Source of the DNA: CAYGWP01 sp964353455
GTDB taxonomy: Bacteria > Planctomycetota > Phycisphaerae > FEN-1346
Length of the DNA stretch: 5,828 bases
Assembly (NCBI GenBank): GCA_964353455.1
Contig: CAYGWP010000106.1
Span: forward strand, 1-5,828
Reading direction: 5' to 3'
Below are positions 1 through 5,710 of this stretch, one piece after another. The translations under genes were made by a program, and so were the position numbers. Positions within the stretch are counted from its first letter, which is position 1; every line of letters begins with the position of its first letter. A model generated the notes under the pieces. The model saw only the letters and a list, made by a program, of their open reading frames with translations, did not search any database and was not told where the DNA came from.

Positions 1-98
1 ACCGCTGGGTCATCGAGTACAACGGTGGCGACTACCGGAAGGTGCTGGACGAGGTGGCCGGTCCGCCGGTCCCGAAGAAGCCGGCCGCCGGGGGCTGA
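1..98 (+). CDS. C-terminal end of an unrecognised protein (partial)
   Basis: Only the last 31 codons are inside the window, read from base 3 to a TGA at 96-98. The peptide begins RWVIEYNGGDYRKVLDE and finishes with a Pro/Lys/Ala/Gly tail, PVPKKPAAGG. Of the 31 codons, 29 end in G or C (the exceptions are two ggt), as in the other genes here, which supports real coding sequence. The first part looks like the end of a folded domain and the tail looks disordered. I do not recognise the family and assign no function. The next gene on the same strand begins 259 bases downstream, beyond a block of inverted repeats, so the two need not be co-transcribed. Confidence 0.6.
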   Translation, partial: RWVIEYNGGDYRKVLDEVAGPPVPKKPAAGG

Positions 99-100
99 GA

Positions 101-141
101 CGTGACGCGGGTGAGGCGTGACGTTGCGGGTACTGCGTCAC
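101..141. repeat. GTGACG direct and inverted repeats just after the upstream stop codon
   Basis: CGTGACG occurs at 101-107 and again at 117-123, each soon followed by GCGGGT. The inverse, CGTCAC, lies at 136-141. GTGACG at 118-123 and CGTCAC at 136-141 form a 6-bp dyad with a 12-base centre. The block runs directly into the larger dyad at 148-229, which uses the same GTGAC core. The role is unknown: it could be an operator array, RNA structure or a degenerate repeat. Confidence 0.5.
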
Positions 142-147
142 TTACGT

Positions 148-229
148 GGGTGGCATTGTCACCCGCTGTTGGGTGACCATGCTTCCGGCGGCAAACATGG
201 TCACGCAAAAGCTCGTGACCATGCCACCC
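148..229. repeat. 82-bp nested inverted repeat built from GTGACCATG units
   Basis: Arms 148-181 and 196-229 are inverted copies matching at 29 of 34 positions, around a 14-base centre (182-195). Each arm is itself a dyad: CATTGTCAC (154-162) faces GTGACCATG (173-181), and CATGGTCAC (196-204) faces GTGACCATG (215-223), both with 10-base centres. The outermost pair is GGGTGGCAT (148-156) and ATGCCACCC (221-229). As single-stranded nucleic acid it can form two local hairpins, including a perfect 10-bp stem 196-205/214-223, or one long stem. No T-tract follows, so a simple intrinsic terminator is unlikely. It lies about 130 bases before the propeller gene and could be an operator, a leader RNA structure or a dispersed repeat. 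Confidence 0.7.
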
Positions 230-291
230 GCTAAGGCTGACGCACTACAGGGCCGCAGTGATTCCTCATCGGATTGTTTGGTTCAAGGGCC

Positions 292-319
292 TTGCATCTC
301 GCGGCCGGCATGCTAGTAT
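292..319 (+). promoter_or_regulatory. Weak candidate sigma70-type promoter for the propeller gene
   Basis: TTGCAT (292-297) and TAGTAT (314-319) are separated by 16 bases, matching 3 of 6 and 4 of 6 consensus positions. The spot is one of the few less GC-rich places in the gap and would put transcription start near 326, upstream of the ATG at 358 but downstream of the alternative start codons at 274 and 310. The match is weak and could be chance. Confidence 0.25.
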
Positions 320-348
320 TCCCGCAAACTCGGCCGGCGAAGCGGTTT

Positions 349-354
349 GGGAGG
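349..354 (+). promoter_or_regulatory. Ribosome binding site GGGAGG favouring the ATG at 358
   Basis: GGGAGG lies 3 bases before ATG 358. The spacing is short, but neither the TTG at 274 nor the ATG at 310 has a comparable purine run. Starting at 358 also gives a normal signal peptide, which decides the start. Confidence 0.5.
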
Positions 355-357
355 CCC

Positions 358-2706
358 ATGGCAGGAAAAGGCGTCAGACAATTCGAGAGCAGGCCGCCCC
401 ACGGGACAGGGATCCTGCGGCGGTGGGCGGGTCTGGCCTGCGGCCTTCTGCTGCTCGTTGCGTATGCCGCCGCTGTGCGGCCGGCGAGTGCGGGAGAGTG
501 GCTGGGATGGCGCGGGCTGGACCGCGAGGGCCACAGTGAATCGCCGGTCGGGCCGTTGGAGTGGTCGGCTGATCGGAACATCGCCTGGAAGGTCCAAGTG
601 CCGGGGGAAGGGCTCTCATCGCCGGTTGTTTCTGGGGACGCCATCTTCCTCACCACGTCCTACATGAGCCAGCGGGACGTGCTGATCAAACTGGCGACGA
701 ATCTGGCGATGTTCGGGTGCCTGCTTGTCCTGATGCCGTCGCTGATGCGGTTCTTCATTGCCTCCTGTGGGAGCCTGCGGGGGGGCGTCGCGGGCGTGCC
801 GCAGTTCCTCGGGCTGACGGGCTTTGCCCTGTTCGCGGCGCTGGTGGCGGCCGTTGTGCTGTTAGGCGAGAGTTCGTTTGACTTCGAGCGGTGCGAGATC
901 CGCCGATGGATAGCGACCGGCGTGGTGCTGTCGTCCTGCATTATCCTGAGCGGGCTGTATCTTCCCGCAGGCAGCCGGCTGCGGCTGTGGGTGGGGGTCG
1001 GCGCCGTGCTGTTCGGGGTTTTCGCGGCGGTGGGCGTGCCGGCCCCGTCGCACGCGTACCGCGGCGGGGTGCTGAGCGGGAACACGGCGGTCATGCTGGT
1101 CTTCGCCGGCTGGCCGGTCGTGGCCGGGGTGCTGCTTACCTGCCTCTATCTGAAGGACCGGGCGCTGGGCCTGGGCAGCGCGCGCCTGCGGCGGGTGGTG
1201 CGCCTTCTACAGGGGGTTGCACTCGGGGCGGGCGCTGTGGCGGCGGCGCTCCTTGTGCGCGGCGTCACGATCGGCAATCTGGCGATTGGAATTAATATCA
1301 ACATACCAGGATACTATGAGCCGGCGCTGGAGTGGTGGGTCCTGGCCGCGGCCGCCGGCCTCTGCGCCGCGGCGCTCGCCCTGCGCCTGGCGCTCGGGAA
1401 CCGCTTTGCGGCCAACGTGGTCGCCCAGGCCGGCACGTTCCTGTTTCTGGCGGTCCTGATCGCCATGGCCCTGGAGCAGGTCTTTGCCAACTCGCGGTAC
1501 CTGACGTACCACTTTGGCACGCCCGCGCCGGACCCGAAGGTCGGATGGCCGGCCGTGATCGCGCTGGGCGCCTCTGGCGTCCTCTTGCTCGTCGGCCTTG
1601 CGGTGCGCCAGGCGCGTCGGGGCGCGGCGATTGCCCCGTGGCGGCTGTCCACCTACGCCCGGGTGGTCTTCCTGGTGATGGGGGTGGGCTATTTCGCGGC
1701 GGCCAACACCCTGTCGCCGGAGTATCTGTTCGTGCGCGGCGTGGTGTGCCTCGACCGCGCGACCGGCCGGGTGCAGTGGGTGTGCGAAGGAATCACTGAT
1801 ATCCGCGGTCAGTTGCACAAGGACAATTCCGCCGCCACCCCGACCCCGGCCGTTGACGGCTCGCGCGTATATGCGTACTTCGGCACGCCGGGCCTTCTGT
1901 GCACGGACCGGGCCGGCAAGACTCTCTGGCTGTGCCGAGACCTTCCTTTCGAGACCGTGTATGGGCCAGCCACCTCGCCGGTGCTTTGCGGGGGCAAGGT
2001 GATTATCGCGAGCGACTCGCTGATCGGCGGGTACGTGGCCGCCCTGGACTGCGAGACCGGCCAGACGGTGTGGAAAACGCCGCGGAAGAAAAGGGAGACG
2101 GTCTGCGGCACGAACCGCACGCCGCTGGTCAAGCGGGTGGGCGGGCGGACGGTCATCCTGGTTTGGGGCGAGTCGGACGTGACGGCCTACGACCCCGCTT
2201 CCGGCCAGGAGGTCTGGACGTGTGCGGTCCCCTACTTCGGCGGCGATGACGTGGCCAGCCTGGCCTCGGACGACACGCGCTTTTACCTCGGGGGGCCCAC
2301 CAGGGTCATGGCGCTTGACACGAAGAAGTTCTGTTCGGGGGAGAACCCGGTCGTCTGGGACAAGGACGATTTCCAGGGGCCTAACGTTTCCACGCCCGTG
2401 ATCGCCAAGGGCATGCTGTTCATGGCCACCGACACGGGCAGGATTCAGTGCCTCGACTGCCGCGACGGGGCCGTCCTTTGGCGCGAGCGGTTCAAAGGTC
2501 TTCTCTACGCCTCGCCGGTCGTGGTGGGCGAGCACGTCTATTTCTCCAACGACCGGGGACGCACCATCGTGGTGGCTGCCGAGAGCCAGTTCCGCAAGGT
2601 TGCCGAGAGCGACCTCGGCGAGAAGATCTTCGCGTCGCCGGCCCCGGTGGACGGCCTGCTCTACGTCCGCGCCGGACCGTACCTCTATTGCCTGCGAGGA
2701 CCGTGA
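358..2706 (+). CDS. Exported PQQ-like beta-propeller protein interrupted by a ten-helix membrane domain
   Basis: The 782-residue product opens with a signal sequence: arginines at 21-22, a hydrophobic core at about 24-40, and a likely cut after ASA at 45. The mature part starts with WxxWRGxxRxGxS (about 48-60), typical of PQQ-like propellers, then half a blade ending FLTTSY (about 97-102). About ten hydrophobic segments follow (111-135, 148-170, 183-202, 209-227, 243-264, 283-301, 325-345, 355-375, 397-416, 433-451). The propeller resumes with VCLDRATGRVQW (463-474) and further xxLDxxTGxxxW-type repeats near 513, 560, 608, 650, 696 and 737, ending YLYCLRG. Family knowledge suggests a periplasmic scaffold or binding protein. 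No enzyme residues are recognisable, so the function is unknown. The in-frame extension to TTG 274 would displace the signal peptide, so I prefer 358. Confidence 0.85.
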   Translation: MAGKGVRQFESRPPHGTGILRRWAGLACGLLLLVAYAAAVRPASAGEWLGWRGLDREGHSESPVGPLEWSADRNIAWKVQVPGEGLSSPVVSGDAIFLTTSYMSQRDVLIKLATNLAMFGCLLVLMPSLMRFFIASCGSLRGGVAGVPQFLGLTGFALFAALVAAVVLLGESSFDFERCEIRRWIATGVVLSSCIILSGLYLPAGSRLRLWVGVGAVLFGVFAAVGVPAPSHAYRGGVLSGNTAVMLVFAGWPVVAGVLLTCLYLKDRALGLGSARLRRVVRLLQGVALGAGAVAAALLVRGVTIGNLAIGININIPGYYEPALEWWVLAAAAGLCAAALALRLALGNRFAANVVAQAGTFLFLAVLIAMALEQVFANSRYLTYHFGTPAPDPKVGWPAVIALGASGVLLLVGLAVRQARRGAAIAPWRLSTYARVVFLVMGVGYFAAANTLSPEYLFVRGVVCLDRATGRVQWVCEGITDIRGQLHKDNSAATPTPAVDGSRVYAYFGTPGLLCTDRAGKTLWLCRDLPFETVYGPATSPVLCGGKVIIASDSLIGGYVAALDCETGQTVWKTPRKKRETVCGTNRTPLVKRVGGRTVILVWGESDVTAYDPASGQEVWTCAVPYFGGDDVASLASDDTRFYLGGPTRVMALDTKKFCSGENPVVWDKDDFQGPNVSTPVIAKGMLFMATDTGRIQCLDCRDGAVLWRERFKGLLYASPVVVGEHVYFSNDRGRTIVVAAESQFRKVAESDLGEKIFASPAPVDGLLYVRAGPYLYCLRGP

Positions 2707-2787
2707 CGGCGCCCGGGTCGAGAGATGTGGGAACGCGTCGCACCCGTGCGCCGGGAAACGAAGGCGGGATTGTCTGCCCGCGACCGT

Positions 2788-2850
2788 AGAAAAAGAAAAG
2801 GGTCCAGGACCCCTAAAGTCGTTAAGGGTCCTGGACCCTTTTCTTTTTCT
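2788..2850. terminator. Bidirectional intrinsic terminator between convergent genes
   Basis: Arms 2788-2812 and 2826-2850 are perfect 25-base inverted copies around a 13-base loop. The GC core is GGGTCCAGGACCC, flanked outside by an A-rich run on the left and a T-rich run on the right, so transcripts from either strand give a GC stem followed by U-rich RNA. It lies 81 bases after the propeller gene stop and 8 bases after the mreD stop, as expected for a shared terminator. Each core arm is also palindromic by itself around one central base. Confidence 0.9.
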
Positions 2851-2858
2851 TGTTGGGT

Positions 2859-3386
2859 TCATCGGCGCGATTCGGCCGCCACGATGCCCAGCGGCGACCT
2901 GAGGAGCAGCATGAGCCAGAACAGGTACGGCGCCAGGACGGCCGAGTAAAGGGCGTCGAGGGCCGACGCCTCGGCCGAACGCACAGGCGAGAGTCCCGCG
3001 CCGCTCACGAGGAGCGTCGTCACGTACCACACCAGGTGCACCGCGAAGACCACCACGAGGCACACCAGGAACTGCGTCAGCGGCCGCGTGCGGCTGATGA
3101 CGGTGCGGGCGTAGGTGACCAGGTAGAGGGCGAGGCAGAACAGGAGCGCCTTCAGGCCCAGCCGTCCGGCCACGCTCACGATGTCGGATGCCAGGCCGAG
3201 GCCCCAGCCGGCGACGAAGACGTGCCGCGGCTCAAAGAAAAATGCCAGGAACATCCCCACCAGGAGCATCATGTCGGGCCGCACCCAGTGCCCATCCACC
3301 TGGACCGCGAGGCCGCCGGGCCGGAAGGCCGCTGTCTCGATGATCAGGCACGTGTAGGCCAGGATGGCGACGAAGAGCCAGCGCAT
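2859..3386 (-). CDS. mreD: Rod shape-determining protein MreD
   Basis: The 175-residue product is the usual size for MreD, a polytopic inner-membrane partner of MreC in the elongasome. It shows about six hydrophobic segments (3-20, 38-52, 54-72, 76-94, 103-127, 142-163). The family-like stretch runs from RPDMMLLVGMFLAFFFEP (36-53) into GWGLGLASDIVS (60-71), which resembles the MreD pattern of a proline-initiated helix 2 followed by a Gly-rich helix with Asp. The identification rests strongly on its place after mreC. The reading frame stays open upstream to 3599, but the ATG at 3386 is preceded by GAGG at a 6-base spacing and starts directly at the first helix, so it is the likely start. The gap to mreC is 89 bases. 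The gene is followed at once by the bidirectional terminator, so it is the last gene of the unit. Confidence 0.88.
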   Translation of the reverse strand: MRWLFVAILAYTCLIIETAAFRPGGLAVQVDGHWVRPDMMLLVGMFLAFFFEPRHVFVAGWGLGLASDIVSVAGRLGLKALLFCLALYLVTYARTVISRTRPLTQFLVCLVVVFAVHLVWYVTTLLVSGAGLSPVRSAEASALDALYSAVLAPYLFWLMLLLRSPLGIVAAESRR

Positions 3387-3392
3387 TAGGTG

Positions 3393-3396
3393 CCTC
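3393..3396 (-). promoter_or_regulatory. Ribosome binding site GAGG deciding the mreD start
   Basis: On the minus strand GAGG precedes the ATG at 3386 by 6 bases. This selects that codon over the longer upstream open frame, which would overlap the end of mreC. Confidence 0.6.
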
Positions 3397-3419
3397 GTAT
3401 TGAATGCCAGAAGCAGGCG

Positions 3420-3442
3420 GCCCGCCCTACGGACTGGCGGGC
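3420..3442. repeat. Small GC hairpin in the mreC-mreD gap
   Basis: GCCCGCC (3420-3426) and GGCGGGC (3436-3442) form a 7-bp stem with a 9-base loop. There is no U-tract on either side, so it is not a convincing terminator. It may stabilise or separate the mreC and mreD parts of the message, or be incidental in GC-rich DNA. Confidence 0.4.
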
Positions 3443-3475
3443 GCGCTCGCAGGCCCGTTCGGCGCGTGTGAACCG

Positions 3476-4426
3476 TTATCGACCGGGGCCGGCCGGCTGA
3501 GCATCGGGAGACATGACGTACACCTCGCGGACTCCGGCCGGCGAGACGCGCGGTTCGACCAGGAGTTCGTAAGACAGGTCGGCCGGCTTGCGGTTGCACT
3601 TACTCACGCGGCCGACCACCAGGTACGGAGGCAGCGAGGATTCCGGCGACGGGCTCGTCACGACGAAGTCGCCCACGGCCACGTCGGCCGTGTGGTCAAC
3701 GTGCAGCACGCGGATGCCCGTGCCGTCCTCCGTGCCGCGCGCAAGGCCCTCGGGCCCCGCCCGCCATTTCTCGCCGCGGGGCGAGATGATCTGAACCATG
3801 ATGTTCGTGCGCGGATCGGTCACGAGGCGAACGGTGCTCGTCATGGGCCCGACTTCCTCGACGATGCCCACGAGGCCGGCGGCAGTGAGGACCGGTTCGC
3901 CGCGCTCAAGGGCTTCGCGAGCGCCGCGGTCGATGCGGCGGACGACGACGGCGCCCGAGCGGCGGATGCCCTTGTCGGCCCCCTCGCCGAGGCGGGCGGT
4001 GGCCTGCCCGCCGGCCACTTCCGGCGGCACCAGGTGCGCGGGCACCAGCCGGCAGGGGAGGTTCGCCAGGTCCTGCCTCATGCGCGAGAGGTCGCGGACC
4101 TTGCGGTCGTACTCGCCCAGGAGGGCGGTGGCCTCGGCCAGGGCGTTCTCGAGCGAACGGACCTGCTCCTCCGGAGACAGCGCATCCGGTTGCGGCCCCG
4201 CGGATTCGGGATTGCTCTTCCGGTCCGCCAGGTCCAGCGACCAGCCCTGCGTCAGGTCCTGGAGCGGCGACAGGACCGGTCCGGCCCAGACGCGGACGCG
4301 GTCGGTCACGGACTGCGGCAGGAAGACCAGGGCGAGGGCGACCACGGGCAGGGCCATCATGACGAAGCGCTCGCGCGTCTCGTGACTCATGCCGACATGT
4401 CTGATCTTGCGCGACCGAATCGCCAT
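3476..4426 (-). CDS. mreC: Rod shape-determining protein MreC
   Basis: The 316-residue product is a bitopic inner-membrane protein whose periplasmic part links MreB and MreD to the cell-wall synthases. A short basic cytoplasmic N-terminus (RSRKIRH) precedes a single membrane helix at about 21-38. A helical, likely coiled-coil stretch follows at about 85-121 (EEQVRSLENALAEATALLGE and onward). The beta-rich MreC domain then shows TAAGLVGIVEEVGPMTSTVR (181-200), TDPRTNIMVQI (203-213), VAVGDFVVTS (249-258) and YLVVGRVS (268-275), all in family order. Length is within the family range. The ATG at 4426 has a strong GAGGA four bases upstream, while the internal Met13 has none. A Pro/Ser-rich linker (about 70-85) between helix and coil is slightly long. 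mreB lies 167 bases upstream on the same strand, across a pair of strong hairpins that could lower mreC expression relative to mreB. Confidence 0.95.
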   Translation of the reverse strand: MAIRSRKIRHVGMSHETRERFVMMALPVVALALVFLPQSVTDRVRVWAGPVLSPLQDLTQGWSLDLADRKSNPESAGPQPDALSPEEQVRSLENALAEATALLGEYDRKVRDLSRMRQDLANLPCRLVPAHLVPPEVAGGQATARLGEGADKGIRRSGAVVVRRIDRGAREALERGEPVLTAAGLVGIVEEVGPMTSTVRLVTDPRTNIMVQIISPRGEKWRAGPEGLARGTEDGTGIRVLHVDHTADVAVGDFVVTSPSPESSLPPYLVVGRVSKCNRKPADLSYELLVEPRVSPAGVREVYVMSPDAQPAGPGR

Positions 4427-4442
4427 GACTTCCTCAAACGAG

Positions 4443-4462
4443 CCGCGGGCGTAAACCCGCGG
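4443..4462. repeat. Hairpin in the mreC leader
   Basis: CCGCGGG (4443-4449) and CCCGCGG (4456-4462) form a perfect 7-bp stem with loop CGTAAA. It lies 17-36 bases before the mreC start codon, just upstream of the ribosome binding site, so as RNA it could influence mreC translation. No T-run follows on the minus strand. Confidence 0.5.
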
Positions 4463-4485
4463 GGATTCTTACCCGGTTGAAAACC

Positions 4486-4560
4486 TTTGCGCGGCGGGTC
4501 TCCCGACCCGCCGCGTTCACCCGCTATCGGCGCGGTGGGTCGGGAGACCCACCGCGCAAA
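4486..4560. repeat. Twin-hairpin inverted repeat between mreB and mreC
   Basis: Arms 4486-4515 and 4531-4560 are inverted copies matching at 28 of 30 positions, around a 15-base centre. Each arm is also a hairpin: GCGGCGGGTC/GACCCGCCGC (4491-4500/4505-4514, loop TCCC) and GCGGTGGGTC/GACCCACCGC (4532-4541/4546-4555, loop GGGA). The two differences between arms are a C-G pair in one hairpin replaced by a T-A pair in the other, so each local stem stays perfect. The layout resembles paired REP (BIME-like) elements. There is only a weak T-run a few bases beyond it on the minus strand, so attenuation of mreB read-through into mreC is possible but unproven. Confidence 0.75.
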
Positions 4561-4593
4561 AGTTCGTTACGGTCGCGGCTCGAAGAAAAACGG

Positions 4594-5646
4594 CTATACT
4601 TCGTCGTCGCTCATCTCGATGCTGCCGCGCCAGCGGTCCAGGTTGTCGAGGAAAATCCCCGTGCCGCGGGCGACGCAGGTCATCGGGTCGTCGGCCAGGC
4701 GGACCTTCAGGCCCGTTGCCTGTGCCATGACGGTCGGCAGGCCGCGAAGGAGCGCCCCGCCGCCGCACATCGTGATTCCGTTGTGCACCAGGTCGGCCGA
4801 GAGTTCCGGCTCGGTGCGTTCCAGGGTGCGTTTTACGGCCTCGATCATTGCCTGGACCGGCTCGGCCAGCGCCTCGCGGATTTCCTGGCTGGTGACGGTG
4901 GTGGTCCGCGGGAGGCCTGCGATGAGGTCCCGGCCGCCGACCTCCATCTCGAGTTCCTGCTCCATCGGGCATGCCGAGCCGATCTGGATTTTTATCTGCT
5001 CGGCTGTCTGCTCGCCGATGAGTAGGCTGTAGGTGCGTTTCATGTACTCGATGATCGCCAGGTCGAGGTCGTCGCCGGCGATGCGGATGGATTCGGAGCA
5101 GGCGATGTCGGCCAGGCTGATGACGGCCACCTCGGTCGTGCCGCCGCCGACATCGACGATCATGCTGGCGGTTGACTCCTCGATCGGAAGGCCCGCCCCC
5201 ATTGCGGCGGCCATAGGCTCATCAACGAGGTAAACCCTGCGTGCCCCCGCCTTGCGGGCGCTTTGGGTGACAGCCCGTTTCTCGACAGCCGTGATGCCGG
5301 ACGGAATGGCGATGACGACCCGCGGGCTGACAAGCATCCGCCGCCCGTGGACTCGGCGGATGAAGTAACTGAGCATCGCCTCGGTGATGTCGAAGTCGGC
5401 GATGACGCCGTCGCGCATCGGGCGGATGGCCTGGATGGACGGCGGGCACCGGCCGATCATCTTCTTGGCCTCTTCGCCCACAGCCATGCCGTCGGCCAGG
5501 ACCTTGCCGGTATCCTTGTGTACGGCGACGACCGACGGCTCGCACAGGACGATGCCCTGGCCGCGCACATAGACCAGCGTGTTGGCGGTGCCCAAGTCGA
5601 TGCCCATGTCGGCGGAGAACAAACCGATAATGCGATCAAAAACCAT
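4594..5646 (-). CDS. mreB: Rod shape-determining protein MreB (actin-like ATPase)
   Basis: The 350-residue product forms ATP-dependent filaments under the inner membrane that orient the elongasome. The start MVFDRIIGLFSADMGIDL matches the usual short amphipathic membrane helix followed by the phosphate-1 loop DLGTANT (17-23). Further marks in order are AIPSGITAVEKRAV (113-126), VDEPMAAAMGAGLP (141-154) with the catalytic-region Glu143, the phosphate-2 loop VDVGGGTTEVA (164-174), RIAGDDLDLAII (188-199), the IGSA segment (222-225) and the adenosine motif MCGGGALLRGLP (293-304). AGD in place of GGD also occurs in known MreB proteins. Length is typical. An in-frame ATG at 5691 would add 15 residues, but the ATG at 5646 has GAGGA five bases upstream and gives the canonical N-terminus. 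It is the first complete gene of the mreBCD unit. Confidence 0.98.
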   Translation of the reverse strand: MVFDRIIGLFSADMGIDLGTANTLVYVRGQGIVLCEPSVVAVHKDTGKVLADGMAVGEEAKKMIGRCPPSIQAIRPMRDGVIADFDITEAMLSYFIRRVHGRRMLVSPRVVIAIPSGITAVEKRAVTQSARKAGARRVYLVDEPMAAAMGAGLPIEESTASMIVDVGGGTTEVAVISLADIACSESIRIAGDDLDLAIIEYMKRTYSLLIGEQTAEQIKIQIGSACPMEQELEMEVGGRDLIAGLPRTTTVTSQEIREALAEPVQAMIEAVKRTLERTEPELSADLVHNGITMCGGGALLRGLPTVMAQATGLKVRLADDPMTCVARGTGIFLDNLDRWRGSIEMSDDEV

Positions 5647-5651
5647 GACCG

Positions 5652-5656
5652 TCCTC
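5652..5656 (-). promoter_or_regulatory. Ribosome binding site GAGGA deciding the mreB start
   Basis: On the minus strand GAGGA lies 5 bases before the ATG at 5646, supporting that codon over the in-frame ATG at 5691. Confidence 0.7.
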
Positions 5657-5668
5657 GAAGTGGCGGCC

Positions 5669-5710
5669 GCACGGGCGGTCCCACAGCGCATCGCCGAACA
5701 TCGCCCGTGC
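5669..5710. repeat. 9-bp inverted repeat upstream of mreB
   Basis: GCACGGGCG (5669-5677) and CGCCCGTGC (5702-5710) are perfect inverted copies around 24 bases, filling most of the 77-base gap between the upstream stop codon and mreB. There is no T-run, so it does not look like an intrinsic terminator. It could be leader RNA structure or a protein site. No convincing promoter is seen in the gap. Confidence 0.4.

Noticed and set aside
101..229. CRISPR array in the repeat-rich gap
   Set aside because: The repeats are about 9 bases, alternate in orientation and have 10-14 base spacers. No array-length direct repeats or cas genes are present.
179..316. Small plus-strand frame of 45 residues starting at ATG 179
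   Set aside because: It lies inside the inverted-repeat block, has no ribosome binding site, and its repeated VT/M content only reflects the GTGACCATG repeats.
274..357. 28-residue N-terminal extension of the propeller protein from TTG 274 (or 16 residues from ATG 310)
   Set aside because: There is no good ribosome binding site, and the extension would put the signal peptide far from the N-terminus. ATG 358 after GGGAGG fits better.
1207..3063. A 618-codon open frame on the minus strand opposite the propeller gene
   Set aside because: It is antisense to a well-supported gene, crosses the bidirectional terminator and the end of mreD, and its product is Arg/Gly/His-rich without any domain, as expected for a GC-rich shadow frame.
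3404..4480. A 358-codon open frame on the plus strand opposite mreC
   Set aside because: mreC is clearly recognisable on the other strand. This frame gives Arg/Asp/His-rich low-complexity protein with no family features.
4486..4560. Intrinsic terminator between mreB and mreC
   Set aside because: The hairpins are strong, but no proper U-tract follows directly on the minus strand, so it is listed as a repeat with possible attenuation only.
5069..5086. AGD instead of GGD in the MreB nucleotide region as a defect
   Set aside because: Functional MreB proteins, including the B. subtilis one as I recall it, carry AGD at this place, and all other nucleotide-binding motifs are intact.
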